Shown here: in pieces, positions 55,901 to 64,000 of the stretch | How the letters are laid out: each line of letters opens with the position of its first letter | Numbering within the stretch: position 1 is the stretch's first letter | Source of the DNA: Reticulitermes speratus | Taxonomy: Eukaryota > Arthropoda > Insecta > Blattodea > Rhinotermitidae | Direction of reading: 5' to 3' | DNA: 64,000 nucleotides | Assembly: GCA_021186555.1 (NCBI GenBank) | Contig: JAJKFL010000008.1 | Coordinates: forward strand, 13,695,936-13,759,935 | Made by a program: the position numbers and the translations under genes | The notes under the pieces: model-generated | The model's database searches: none | Told to the model about the DNA's origin: nothing | Seen by the model: the letters and a program-made list of their open reading frames with translations, nothing else

Positions 55901-58738
55901 GACCCACAAAAATTTCCGGGAGGTTCTTATCTGATTATCCACTGATTATCCATTCGCATGAAGAAAATGTGACAGCGAGTGGCATTTCCAGGGGTAGGCC
56001 AAGTTCATTTGCGTCCCAGCTAAGTCGATTAGAAGTAAAGCATTCAAACCACTGGCCTTCAAAAGGAAAACAAGGGCGGTGTCACGTGTGTTCACTGCAG
56101 AAGCAAACACGGAGCACGCTGTATTTCTGCATGAAGTGCGACATTGGTCTGTGCATAGTGAACTGCTTTGAGAAGTGGCATACGCGTGTGAACCTGAGTC
56201 GCTAGACACAGAGAGCAGCGTTGAATGTTGTGGCATGAGCCGACACATATCGTTGTACAGACGGAACAGAATACATTTGCAGGTGCAAATAAGGGTTGTA
56301 TATTTCTGTGAATGTAACATCACACATTCCTACGGTGTAAAGCAAGGGATAAGTATAATAAAAATCCACAGAAGTGACATAAAATATATTACACTAAATA
56401 ACTTCTGATTTTATCAGAAAGTTCCGCGAGTACATTTTATTGCTAAAACTTGACACTATGTCTATAAATGTAGAAATTTACTCTCTTTCAAACAGTTTTT
56501 ATTTCATAATTCTATGTTATATAGAGCGGAAAATATATCTGTTTAAGTGGAGGCCTGCAATTTTAAGATTTAAATGCCCAAAAAAGTCCGGCCACTAGGA
56601 GACGAGGGGCTTTTAAAAGTCCATATGCTAAAGGTTAAACAGCACACTTCATGATCTGGCAACCACATTTATATGTCCAAAGAGAGAAGACTACCTGATA
56701 AAGGTTAATGAGACACACTCTTGGTTAGCTTGCTAGTCTTACAATATACCCAACAGCAGGCTCAATGAGCCAATAAAATTCAAAATGTCAATAATTATTC
56801 TACGAAGAAACTTTAGATGAACATATTAAATGTGGTTAAGAAAGTCAAATCAAGTGTTTCCAAATGTAATACATGTTATTGGGCTCAAAACATGTCTGAA
56901 ACATTCACTCATAAGAAATAAACCCAACCTTTCAACAGTTTCTAGTAGAAACCATACAAAGTTGAGGAGTGGCAGTATATAAGGTGGACCAGTCTTCTTG
57001 ATGTTTGGGTGCTGTGTTGTATAACTATCAAAGACATCCTTAGCACTTGTTTTATTGCGCAGACATAAGTATCTGAAAAAATAAACATACAATATCTGGA
57101 ACAGGGACAAACTAATGACAAATTATCACCACCTCACAACAGTCAATGCAAAAGCATTTTTAAAGTGATTTAGAATATATACATATCAGTAATTGCATGA
57201 GAAGCCCACATTTCTGTTACTACTCTGACATACAAAAGAACTAGAATGCTGTATGCACATTTACTGTCATAATATATATCACTTATATTTGGGAGGTACT
57301 TGGCTTCATTATTGGCTATGACACTGGCTATACTTGAAAAACACATACACAAGAAATAAATTAATACAGTTGGCAGAGCATATGTAAATTTGTTGTTGGT
57401 ACTTTTAGAATTAGATACACATTTCAGCTTCACGAGCCATCTTCAGACTGACACCTGTCTGTATGATGTAAATCAGTAAATAACATGCAATACTATGCTA
57501 ACAGTGAGGTTAATGGATTTCCTCTGTCATCATTTCCAATTTGCCACACATAATGATCCTCTCCTTACATCTGATGTTAAATAAGCTCTGCAGCTGGCAA
57601 AGAATAATTAAAGAATAATCAAATAAAACACTAAAGTATTAAAACAACTGAAAATGGCCTTAACAACTCAGATATATATATATATGTGTTAATATCATAC
57701 TAACTGAAGGACTGCTTGAGCAATGAACAAGTCCACTTCACTGGAGTAACCTCTCTGCCTGTGCAGTTCTACCAACATTGTTGCACAACCGGAGCCATCT
57801 GTAGAGTGCAGAAAGTGGTACCTAGCTAGTGCATAATTCTTCTCTGAAAATGTACCATTAATGGAAGATATAATTAATTTGGTCCAAACACTGATCTAAA
57901 AAATTAAGTTTACAGTATGGAATTTCTTGAAGCAAAAAAAAAAAAAAGATAAATTCTACCTTTCCAGAGAATTTGTGCTATGCTTTGGTGTAGTCGTGGA
58001 TGTCCACTCTTGTATTCGTGTGACCCTCTGATTGACCACTGTAATGCATTGGCAAGGAACGTTTCTCTTTCTGGTACTTCTGAACTGAGCATTCCAAATA
58101 GACTGTGACAGTGAGACACAGTAACACATTACACAACAGAAAATATTAATGAATGCTGGCAAAAACTGTTAAGGGGTTACGTAAAATGTAATTTACCGAG
58201 ATAATTTGCTAAACCGATCTTCTGAAGTAGAGACCTCTGCTTTGATTAGGACATCAACCAACAGGATTGCTAGATCTGCTCCACTTGTTTGCTATAATTG
58301 CAGAAACAGCACAAAGCTATACGTATAAAAATAAATAAAACTCGTATACAGTCATATTAAAATCACAAAAGTCTACCTGGTCATGCCTGAGTAATAACAT
58401 TGCACCATCGTACAACATATCTATCAGCTCCCCGTACTTTTTCTGTCCAAGATATCTGAAATAACATACTCACATTAGTACACGTAAGCATTCATATGTC
58501 TAAAACCTACAGTGGGAAAACTGACCAACTCTCGACTAATAAAGAAACTGCACGTTATATAGGTTAATTCGGCACTCACTGAGACCACTTTTAAAGTCAC
58601 TTTTCACCTTCATCGTTTTACTAACCTGAAGTACAACGTTCTGTACATCTGATGGGCTTCATAATAGTTTCCTGCGTTTACAGACGACTCTAATTTCGAA
58701 AGCACTCTTTGTATACCATGCACTCTATTACTCGCCAT
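52990..58738 (-). CDS. GET4: GET4 (Golgi-to-ER traffic protein 4), complete, 8 exons
   Basis: Cytosolic alpha-solenoid protein of the GET/TRC40 (BAG6-UBL4A) complex, which hands tail-anchored membrane proteins to the ER-targeting ATPase. Exons, 5' to 3' on the minus strand: 58738-58626, 58455-58377, 58291-58197, 58102-57960, 57843-57705, 57072-56929, 54341-54196 and 53108-52990 (TGA). Phases join to 978 nt and 325 aa; human GET4 has 327. Diagnostic blocks: [70 protein letters not shown] and [15 protein letters not shown], with an acidic C-terminal tail ending METDELD. The fifth donor is read as CTTCA|GTTAGT, which gives the conserved VLQYLCLRNK across the junction. Intron 6 (54342-56928) hosts a piggyBac relic. 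No disabling change was seen. Confidence 0.95.
54700..56640 (+). mobile_element. piggyBac-type transposon relic with internal deletion
   Basis: The N-terminal frame (55218-55634) shows the acidic start, then [18 protein letters not shown] and [20 protein letters not shown]. After about 55750 the C-terminal end follows: [39 protein letters not shown] and [17 protein letters not shown], the Cys-rich zinc-binding tail. The DDD catalytic core between them is missing, and stops and shifts occur in the second half. A candidate right end is CATATGCTAAAGG-TTAA (56638). Left end uncertain (perhaps TTAACATTTAAAG near 54702). In GET4 intron 6, opposite strand to GET4. Confidence 0.85.
54897..55176 (+). 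repeat. Three spaced short direct repeats before the piggyBac frame
   Basis: CAGTGGCGGATTG at 54897, CAGTGGCGGATTG at 55032 and CAGTGGTGAATTG at 55163: about 133 bp spacing, just upstream of the transposase start. Confidence 0.6.
56641..57412. other. GET4 exon 6 surroundings, no further element recognised
   Basis: Apart from exon 6 (56929-57072), this part of the GET4 introns shows no recognised repeat or gene. Confidence 0.45.
57413..57450 (-). ncRNA. Hammerhead-like motif, degenerate
   Basis: Minus strand, so sense to GET4 (intron 5): CTGAAGA + U, stem II GGCU / AGCU with loop CGUGA, GAAA. Stem III (TGTGTA) and stem I pair poorly. Probably an old copy. Confidence 0.5.
57669..57686. repeat. 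AT microsatellite
   Basis: Short TA run in GET4 intron 5, close to the splice donor of exon 5. Confidence 0.8.
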
Positions 58739-59564
58739 ATCTTAACAACGTTTACTACACGCACAGACCACAGTGCCCTATGCTATCGGGTTAGCACAGG
58801 CATTTGTGGTGTAGCACAGAGGCTATGATTAATAGTGCGCAATCCCCAAATAAAAATAGGGGATTTCACGTGAACATATTGGTCACCCTGGATTGAAGCA
58901 TCTATACATTTCGATTTTCCAAACCTCTCTACGAAGAATTCTGAATCTCTTATTGCACTTGTGAAGATGTAGCTCGTCGTCTGTAGTCTTGGGTAACAGG
59001 TGTCCTGGCAGTTATAACAGTTAAGTTGCGGCAAATGTGTTTTAAATGATATGGGCGACAAACCCAGAACCAGGATCGCCAGTGGTAAGCACAGAAGCAA
59101 AGCTAGATTTCAATTACATATATAACCTATGGTTTATGTTATTAAGTCATTCAGTGCTTAAACCACGTGCCATGTCAATATTGTTATTATGAGTGGAACA
59201 AATTGTGACAGTGACTGTGCCTAGGGAATTTTTACATTGTTCAATTGTCGGTTCGTCTGGTCCATTGGCTGAAGATGCTGTTGCCTGGCAACCATATGGC
59301 TTGGCTCCAGTGACGTAGTTTGCTAAGTTGAGCTTTATCCGCCAGGTAGAGCTAGTGCGGATCATCACCAGACAGGTTGCGGCAACGGCAAATGCTAAAA
59401 CACCGCAGAATTTCCACAAAAGTAGCCTTGCAGGACGGGTAGTTGATGTCAGACCGACTTACGGATGCAATGTTTGGGAGGCATTGTAAACGCGATAGCA
59501 ATGTGTGAACCTGCGTTCATTGTTCCGACTATATGAGGTGACATTTATTTAGGGAATATTTAGA
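58739..59564. promoter_or_regulatory. GET4 upstream region, possible two-way promoter
   Basis: Region between the GET4 start codon (minus strand) and a candidate plus-strand first exon. It is less AT-rich than the introns, with scattered CpG. No clear TATA box or initiator was identified, and the open frames here are short and unrecognised. Confidence 0.35.
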
Positions 59565-59595
59565 ATGCCCGGCAGAACACTGGCGACGTGGTACG
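59565..59595 (+). CDS. Candidate first coding exon of a gene divergent from GET4
   Basis: An ATG with an in-frame upstream stop opens MPGRTLATWY and runs into a strong donor (G|GTGAGTAAAT at 59596). It lies about 0.83 kb from the GET4 start on the other strand, in DNA with more CpG than the introns, as expected for a two-way promoter. No second exon was recognised before the window ends, and I do not recognise the protein. A chance ATG plus donor cannot be excluded. Confidence 0.22.
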
Positions 59596-59599
59596 GTGA

Positions 59600-61820
59600 G
59601 TAAATATGAGGTTTTATTTTTTTGTAGAATCTGACATAAAATGTGTATGCGGGTATTGATGAAAATGAGAGGTGAAAAAGTGTAATACAGTGTTTAGAAG
59701 TTGGGGCATGGAATGTCCTTGTACTCCCGAAGTGAAATTTAGTGCAGTATAAACATTTAACAGATGTGTTGTGTACTGCGGTGCTTTTCGAACGGAGAAA
59801 ACAACTTATATCTATACAATTAAGAAACAGTATACGGTAAGATTTATAAATACGTGCAATTTTAAAATGCAATAAAACAATTATCACTGTCGAAGTTCAT
59901 TCTACTACGGGAAATCTGTTAACACGCATAATTTGTCAATTATGTTGAAAACCGCGCCTATGGTCTAGGTAACCAAATACGCAGTTTTGTATGGCGTGTT
60001 GCCTATTTTTCAGAGCCGTCGTTCTAAACTCGTTTGCACTATTGCCAAATGTCACTACGTCAGCTTCGTGGTGGAGTAGTGGCGGAAAGTACTTATATTT
60101 ATAGTAAGTATGTATGTATTAAGGATATTTTTTGTTTTATAACAGTCATAGCAATGAATCTCACGACATGTATGTATTTTGCGCTTGTGATTAGGTAGAC
60201 GCTCTCTCTTTCTCCTTTTAAGAAAAAGGACCGAGGAAACAGCAGGCCTCCCACGACTCGAGTTGTAAACCTTGTGAAACGTACAACCCACTCATAAAAC
60301 ATAAGCCCCCTCGTCAATGTTGACTGGTCCGTGGCCTACCTACCTAACATATAGGTTGATCAATTGCGGCGGGAATAAAATGGTCATATTAAGTCATGCT
60401 GAGGACGTGGGGACTGAGAAAGTATAGTAATAACGTGTAAATGTGTGGCATAACCAGTTAGCTGGGATAATCTTACAAGACGACAAAAGTGTATCGTGTT
60501 TCTTGTGATCACGCACATGGTGTCACGACCCTCGCTCATGTACAGTCTCATCTCGTGTTCGTCCTCTCTTTCGTCACCGACCCCCACTTTGCTGGATCGA
60601 TGTAGCATTGCAGGCAGCCCCCAAAAACCGGCCAAGAGAAGCAAGGTTGCCATATCGGGGTTATAGAACGTTATTGCTTTCCCGACACGTTGTTGTGTAG
60701 GTTTGGAAGGTGCTGTGGACCTTGGCGCCACCATTAATTTTGAACTGCAGCTGTATTTTGTGGAGTAACTTTGAATTTAAACGAGTATTACAACATTAGC
60801 TATGTAAATTTGATATGTGACAATATAAATTTTTAAGTACTGAGAGTATGATGCTTGTTTGGCTGATTCCGTTTGGTAACCTGTAGATTTTAAAAGACTT
60901 TAGTTACTAGTGGCATGCCGCATGTGCATTGTTTTTTAATTTTTGTAACCTGGATCAAACAGCTTCCCGAAGAGCATTGCAACGTACTTTGAAATCGACT
61001 AGAAACAGAATTGAAAGCATAAAACGTGTTGGTACATTTCTGCGTGGTCGTAAGTTCATTTTTACATTTTCGTACACTTGTCACAAGAGCGGCGCGTGGG
61101 AACAGTAACACCTCCAGCTCTTGATACATGTTTGAATACATTAATGGCCCGTGTTATTGGTTTCTTTAGTACAATCGTATACCTCTTAGCGTGAACCCCT
61201 GACCTTCGCCTTTCAGTTCCAAAGTTCTCCCTCTTTTCCTCTTGTCCGCTTCATCGTCCATCTCTCTTGATGTCCCCCTCACCTCACCCCACCCCCGCTG
61301 TGTAAAGTAACAGCAGTTGTAAAAAAGGAAGGAATTAAGAGAGAGCTGCAGCTTTACCCGAGACACACCTTGGCCTTCTAGACGTCCCCCTTGGGTACGT
61401 TTTGACTTGCAGCGACCACGCCATCCGACTAGAATCAAACCAGCAGGCTGGCTAATGAAAACAAATCGCTTCAGCCACCCCCTAACAAGAAGAAAGCCAA
61501 AAATAGACGTAAAAACCGTTTCTACGTTCCTCATGGAAAGAACGTTCATATTACATTTAAATGTTGCGCGGCAACACATCTTTCGGTTACGAAAATTAGA
61601 GGTCGTGTCAATTAATACGAAAGTAAGGTACTTGAAGTGACAACCAAAAATGCAGAACAAAATTATAATATTCTTAGTTAGCTAATAAATCTTTCAAAAG
61701 TGTGTCAAAACTTCAAATATTTGGTGACAAAACTGACAAATCAAACTGTTATTCACAGCGAAATAAATAACAGCAGCTTACCTTCTGGAAATGCTTGGCT
61801 AACATTCAGTTCAGAACATG
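59600..61820. other. Flanking DNA, nothing recognised
   Basis: Relatively GC-rich patches near 60.5-60.7 and 61.2-61.5 kb with open frames on the minus strand (60384-60734 and 61166-61660). None shows a family landmark. They could be upstream exons or promoter of the candidate divergent gene, or chance. Confidence 0.35.
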
Positions 61821-61824
61821 CGTG

Positions 61825-62340
61825 CTGTCTAAAAGCGTAAACAGTAAATCGTGTAAGACAATTTTGTCTGTTGATTTTGTATGAGTGTGAAACTTGGTTT
61901 TTTGTATTAGCGGAACGCTGTTTTAGAACTGGATGCCGAGGAGAATATTTGGACCTAGGCGGAAGAAAATAACAGGAGGCGAGAGAAAATTGTATACTGA
62001 GGAGCTTCGTGATTCACACTGTGGGAGTGGGACATGTTTAATGTATATGAGAGGTAAGAAGTGAAGACAAAATTTTGTTTGGCCAGCCTGGAGTGAAGAG
62101 ATATTTGAGTAGACCTTGCCACATATCCGAGGATAATATTAAAATATGAGTAGGGGTCGGAGGGAACGTACTGGATTAGCGTGTTTCCGGATAGGGCCCA
62201 GAAACGGGGTCTTGTGAACACTGTAATGCAGTTGTGGGTTCCTTAAAAAGTTCGGTATTTTCTTGACTAGCTGAGCTACTATTAGGCTTAATTACTCAAG
62301 CAGGACACTGCTCCAGAGTTTTGTTAGCTATTGCATTACA
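61825..62340 (+). mobile_element. RTE-type LINE 3' tail
   Basis: LILYECETWFFVLAERC, GEYLDLGGRK, ENCILRSFVIHTVGVGH and the 3' signature TTTTCTTGACTAGCTGAG with AAGCAGGACACTGCTCCAG. Same family as the copies at 13, 15, 20 and 44 kb. Frame broken by stops and shifts. Confidence 0.75.
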
Positions 62341-62615
62341 TGTTTCCAAAGCTTTTTTTGAATTTCTTTAAACTTTTCTGTTCGGTAGGATTCTGCAGTT
62401 TCGTGTTCCTTAGAGTTCGGTGCTGACTTATTGGCTCTTATTCTGTGAGCTCTATTCTTAGAGAATGATGGATTAATCACTAACATGTTAGCGTTAACAT
62501 GAACTCCCGTAGTAGGCCCTACTGCCCGACGATTTGCTTCCGCATGTCTGGCGTTAAACCTGTGGTAAATTTGACTTTCTAATTGTAGCTGTTGAGCAAA
62601 CTAATTCTTTCATTT

Positions 62616-62862
62616 CGGGGTACGCGGTGGGCGCAGTTGGTTGAGGCACTGCGGGTTCGATCCCCGGTGGGGTCATTGGGATTTTTCATTGACTTAATTC
62701 TGGGTCGACTCAGCCTGTAACAGAAATGAGTACAAGGGATGTCTCCTGGGGGTAAAGGCGGCTGGTTCGTAAAGCTGACAACCTTGCCACCTTCATGTGC
62801 CGATTGTCTAGAAATTCTGGGAACCTCAATTTCCTGGAGCTCTAAGGGCCTGTATAGGGACA
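62616..62862 (+). repeat. tRNA-derived SINE, family C (shares body with family A)
   Basis: GTGGGCGCAGTTGGTTGAGG head and B box GCGGGTTCGATCCCCG, then GGGTCGACTCAGCCTG, TCCTGGGGGTAAAGGCGGC and a TAAGGGCCTGTATAGGGAC end. The CTGGGGGTAAAG block links it to family A. Confidence 0.75.
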
Positions 62863-63039
62863 AGAATTCTTTCATTTGGGCACTGCAGTTAACTTTATTA
62901 AGTCACTTGGTCCAAACTACAGGTAATTCAGGGCGTTACGGGTATTGTTTCGAAATTTATTACCGTAGCGAATGTAAGGTTCTGTGACGTTTGCTGTCAG
63001 AGGAGATCAGAGTATTCCTAATTAAAAAAATGACAGCCA

Positions 63040-63625
63040 GCCTGTCACTTTGAGTATGTGATCTGGCTTTCGTGACAGCATTTGTGGGCACTTGAGTGAC
63101 ATTAACAGTAAGCTGCAAGGGAAATGCCAACTTGTAAGAGAATTGTACAGCAGTGTTTCGGCCTTTCGAATGAAACTGTTTCATTTGCAACTTCTGAATA
63201 ATGACATTCTCACCTTCAAGACTGCCAGAAAATATTACGTATCCAAGGTGAATAATGGTGCTCCAGACATATTGAAAACCTCCACCGGTCATATACAGAC
63301 AGATTTGTGGAATTGGGTCAGGATTGCTCAGAATATTTTCTGACCCTTTCGAAGCATATGGAGACGCTGAACCTGTTTACAGCTTGAACTTTTCAACCAA
63401 AGCGAGTCGCTTAACTTTTGTGCCTCTCCAAAGACAAAAGTCCGACTCTGTGGCAGAGGGCCGCTGTTCAAACTTGTCCGAAGACACATTTCGTGAATAT
63501 GCTTTCTCATTTTTGAAATTAAATAAATCTACACAACAGAAGGGACTCACGGATGGAAGTCTCACACCAGTCCTTCGACTGATTATAAGAAGCTCCTCAC
63601 CTCACTGAACGTTCAATTTGCAGGC
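63040..63625 (+). mobile_element. hAT (Buster-type) transposase C-terminal relic
   Basis: The plus strand reads SDINSKLQGKCQLVRELYSS with VSAFRMKLFHLQL, then a second frame with RIFSDPFEAYGDAEPVYSL and the dimerisation end AFSFLKLNKSTQQKG, LTDGSLTPVLRLI. These match the late part of Buster/ZBED5-type hAT transposases. At least one frame change lies near 63330. The catalytic N-terminal part is absent. Confidence 0.8.
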
Positions 63626-63799
63626 TCAGCTAGTAAGTTGTTTTGTTTTAATTATGAAACATTCTAAAGTTTGTATTCACACAAACTTATTTATGTTAAA
63701 CTTCATTTTTCACAGTATTAACACCGTGCATTTTCTAATCAAATAATAAAACCGACTAATGCACTATATTGACCAATTTATTCTGGCCTGTTACCCCTC

Positions 63800-63844
63800 A
63801 CCCTACACGTGTTTCGGAACTCTTAGGTTCCATCTTCAGGGGTT
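63800..63844 (-). ncRNA. Hammerhead ribozyme-like motif, best preserved
   Basis: Minus strand: stem I ACCC / GGGT, core CTGAAGA + U, perfect stem II GGAAC / GTTCC with loop CTAAGA, GAAA, fully self-complementary stem III ACACGTGT, cleavage triplet GTA. Its left flank (AACCGACTAATGCACTATAT) resembles the flank of the 50.1 kb copy. The host repeat probably runs past the window edge. Confidence 0.8.
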
Positions 63845-64000
63845 GTCGTGTGCTACCAATTATTTACATATTAAAAACAAATACACAATATGTACAATAG
63901 TCTGTTAAAATATAAAAAACCATAGGTAAATGAAGTTCAAAACTCTTTTAAAATTGTACGATGTGTACTGTAGTCTATTAGAATCTTAAAATCTCACGTA

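Noticed and set aside
60384-60734. 116-aa open frame on the minus strand
   Set aside because: No recognised domain, and no matching frame in neighbouring DNA.
61166-61660. 164-aa open frame on the minus strand
   Set aside because: Longest open frame outside the genes, but it shows no family landmarks, is arginine/lysine-rich by composition, and lacks splice or start context. Treated as chance in a GC-richer patch.

Overview
The window is animal nuclear DNA: long AT-rich introns with GT/AG borders, three conserved eukaryotic genes, and dense transposable elements. The element set (RTE-type LINE tails, tRNA-derived SINEs, mariner, pogo/Tigger, piggyBac and hAT relics, and many hammerhead-bearing foldback repeats) and the protein sequences suggest an insect, probably cockroach or termite (Blattodea). 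The order is inferred from repeat style, not proven.

Layout. (1) 216-23063, plus strand: the 3' two-thirds of USP7 (ubiquitin carboxyl-terminal hydrolase 7), 12 exons, from the catalytic Asp segment to the C-terminal tail; the 5' exons lie outside the window. (2) 23064-31600: intergenic, with a hammerhead foldback element at 24340-24887, a Tc1/mariner transposase fragment near 27.1 kb, and a 5'-truncated LINE at 28.8-30.67 kb. (3) 31611-49579, plus strand: a complete Shmt (serine hydroxymethyltransferase) gene of 8 coding exons and 467 aa, with introns full of nested elements. (4) 49580-52989: convergent 3' ends of Shmt and GET4. (5) 52990-58738, minus strand: a complete GET4 gene of 8 exons and 325 aa, with a piggyBac relic in one intron. 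(6) 58739-64000: upstream flank of GET4, a candidate divergent first exon, a LINE tail, a SINE, a Buster-type hAT relic and a well-preserved hammerhead motif at the right edge.

The three genes act in separate pathways (deubiquitination; folate one-carbon metabolism; tail-anchored protein targeting), and nothing in the sequence says they work together.

The most interesting signal is a recurrent minimal hammerhead-ribozyme-like motif: CTGANGA, one extra pyrimidine, a stem II hairpin, GAAA, a short self-complementary stem III, then GTA or GTC, with flanks that pair as stem I. Ten or eleven copies occur in 64 kb. Several sit in inverted-repeat (foldback) elements, some with 11-13 bp target-site duplications and a one-sided non-palindromic tail. 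This matches what is known of minimal hammerheads in Penelope-like retroelements, which are thought to act as dimers. No Penelope reverse transcriptase was recognised here, so the copies look like non-autonomous derivatives or solo terminal repeats.
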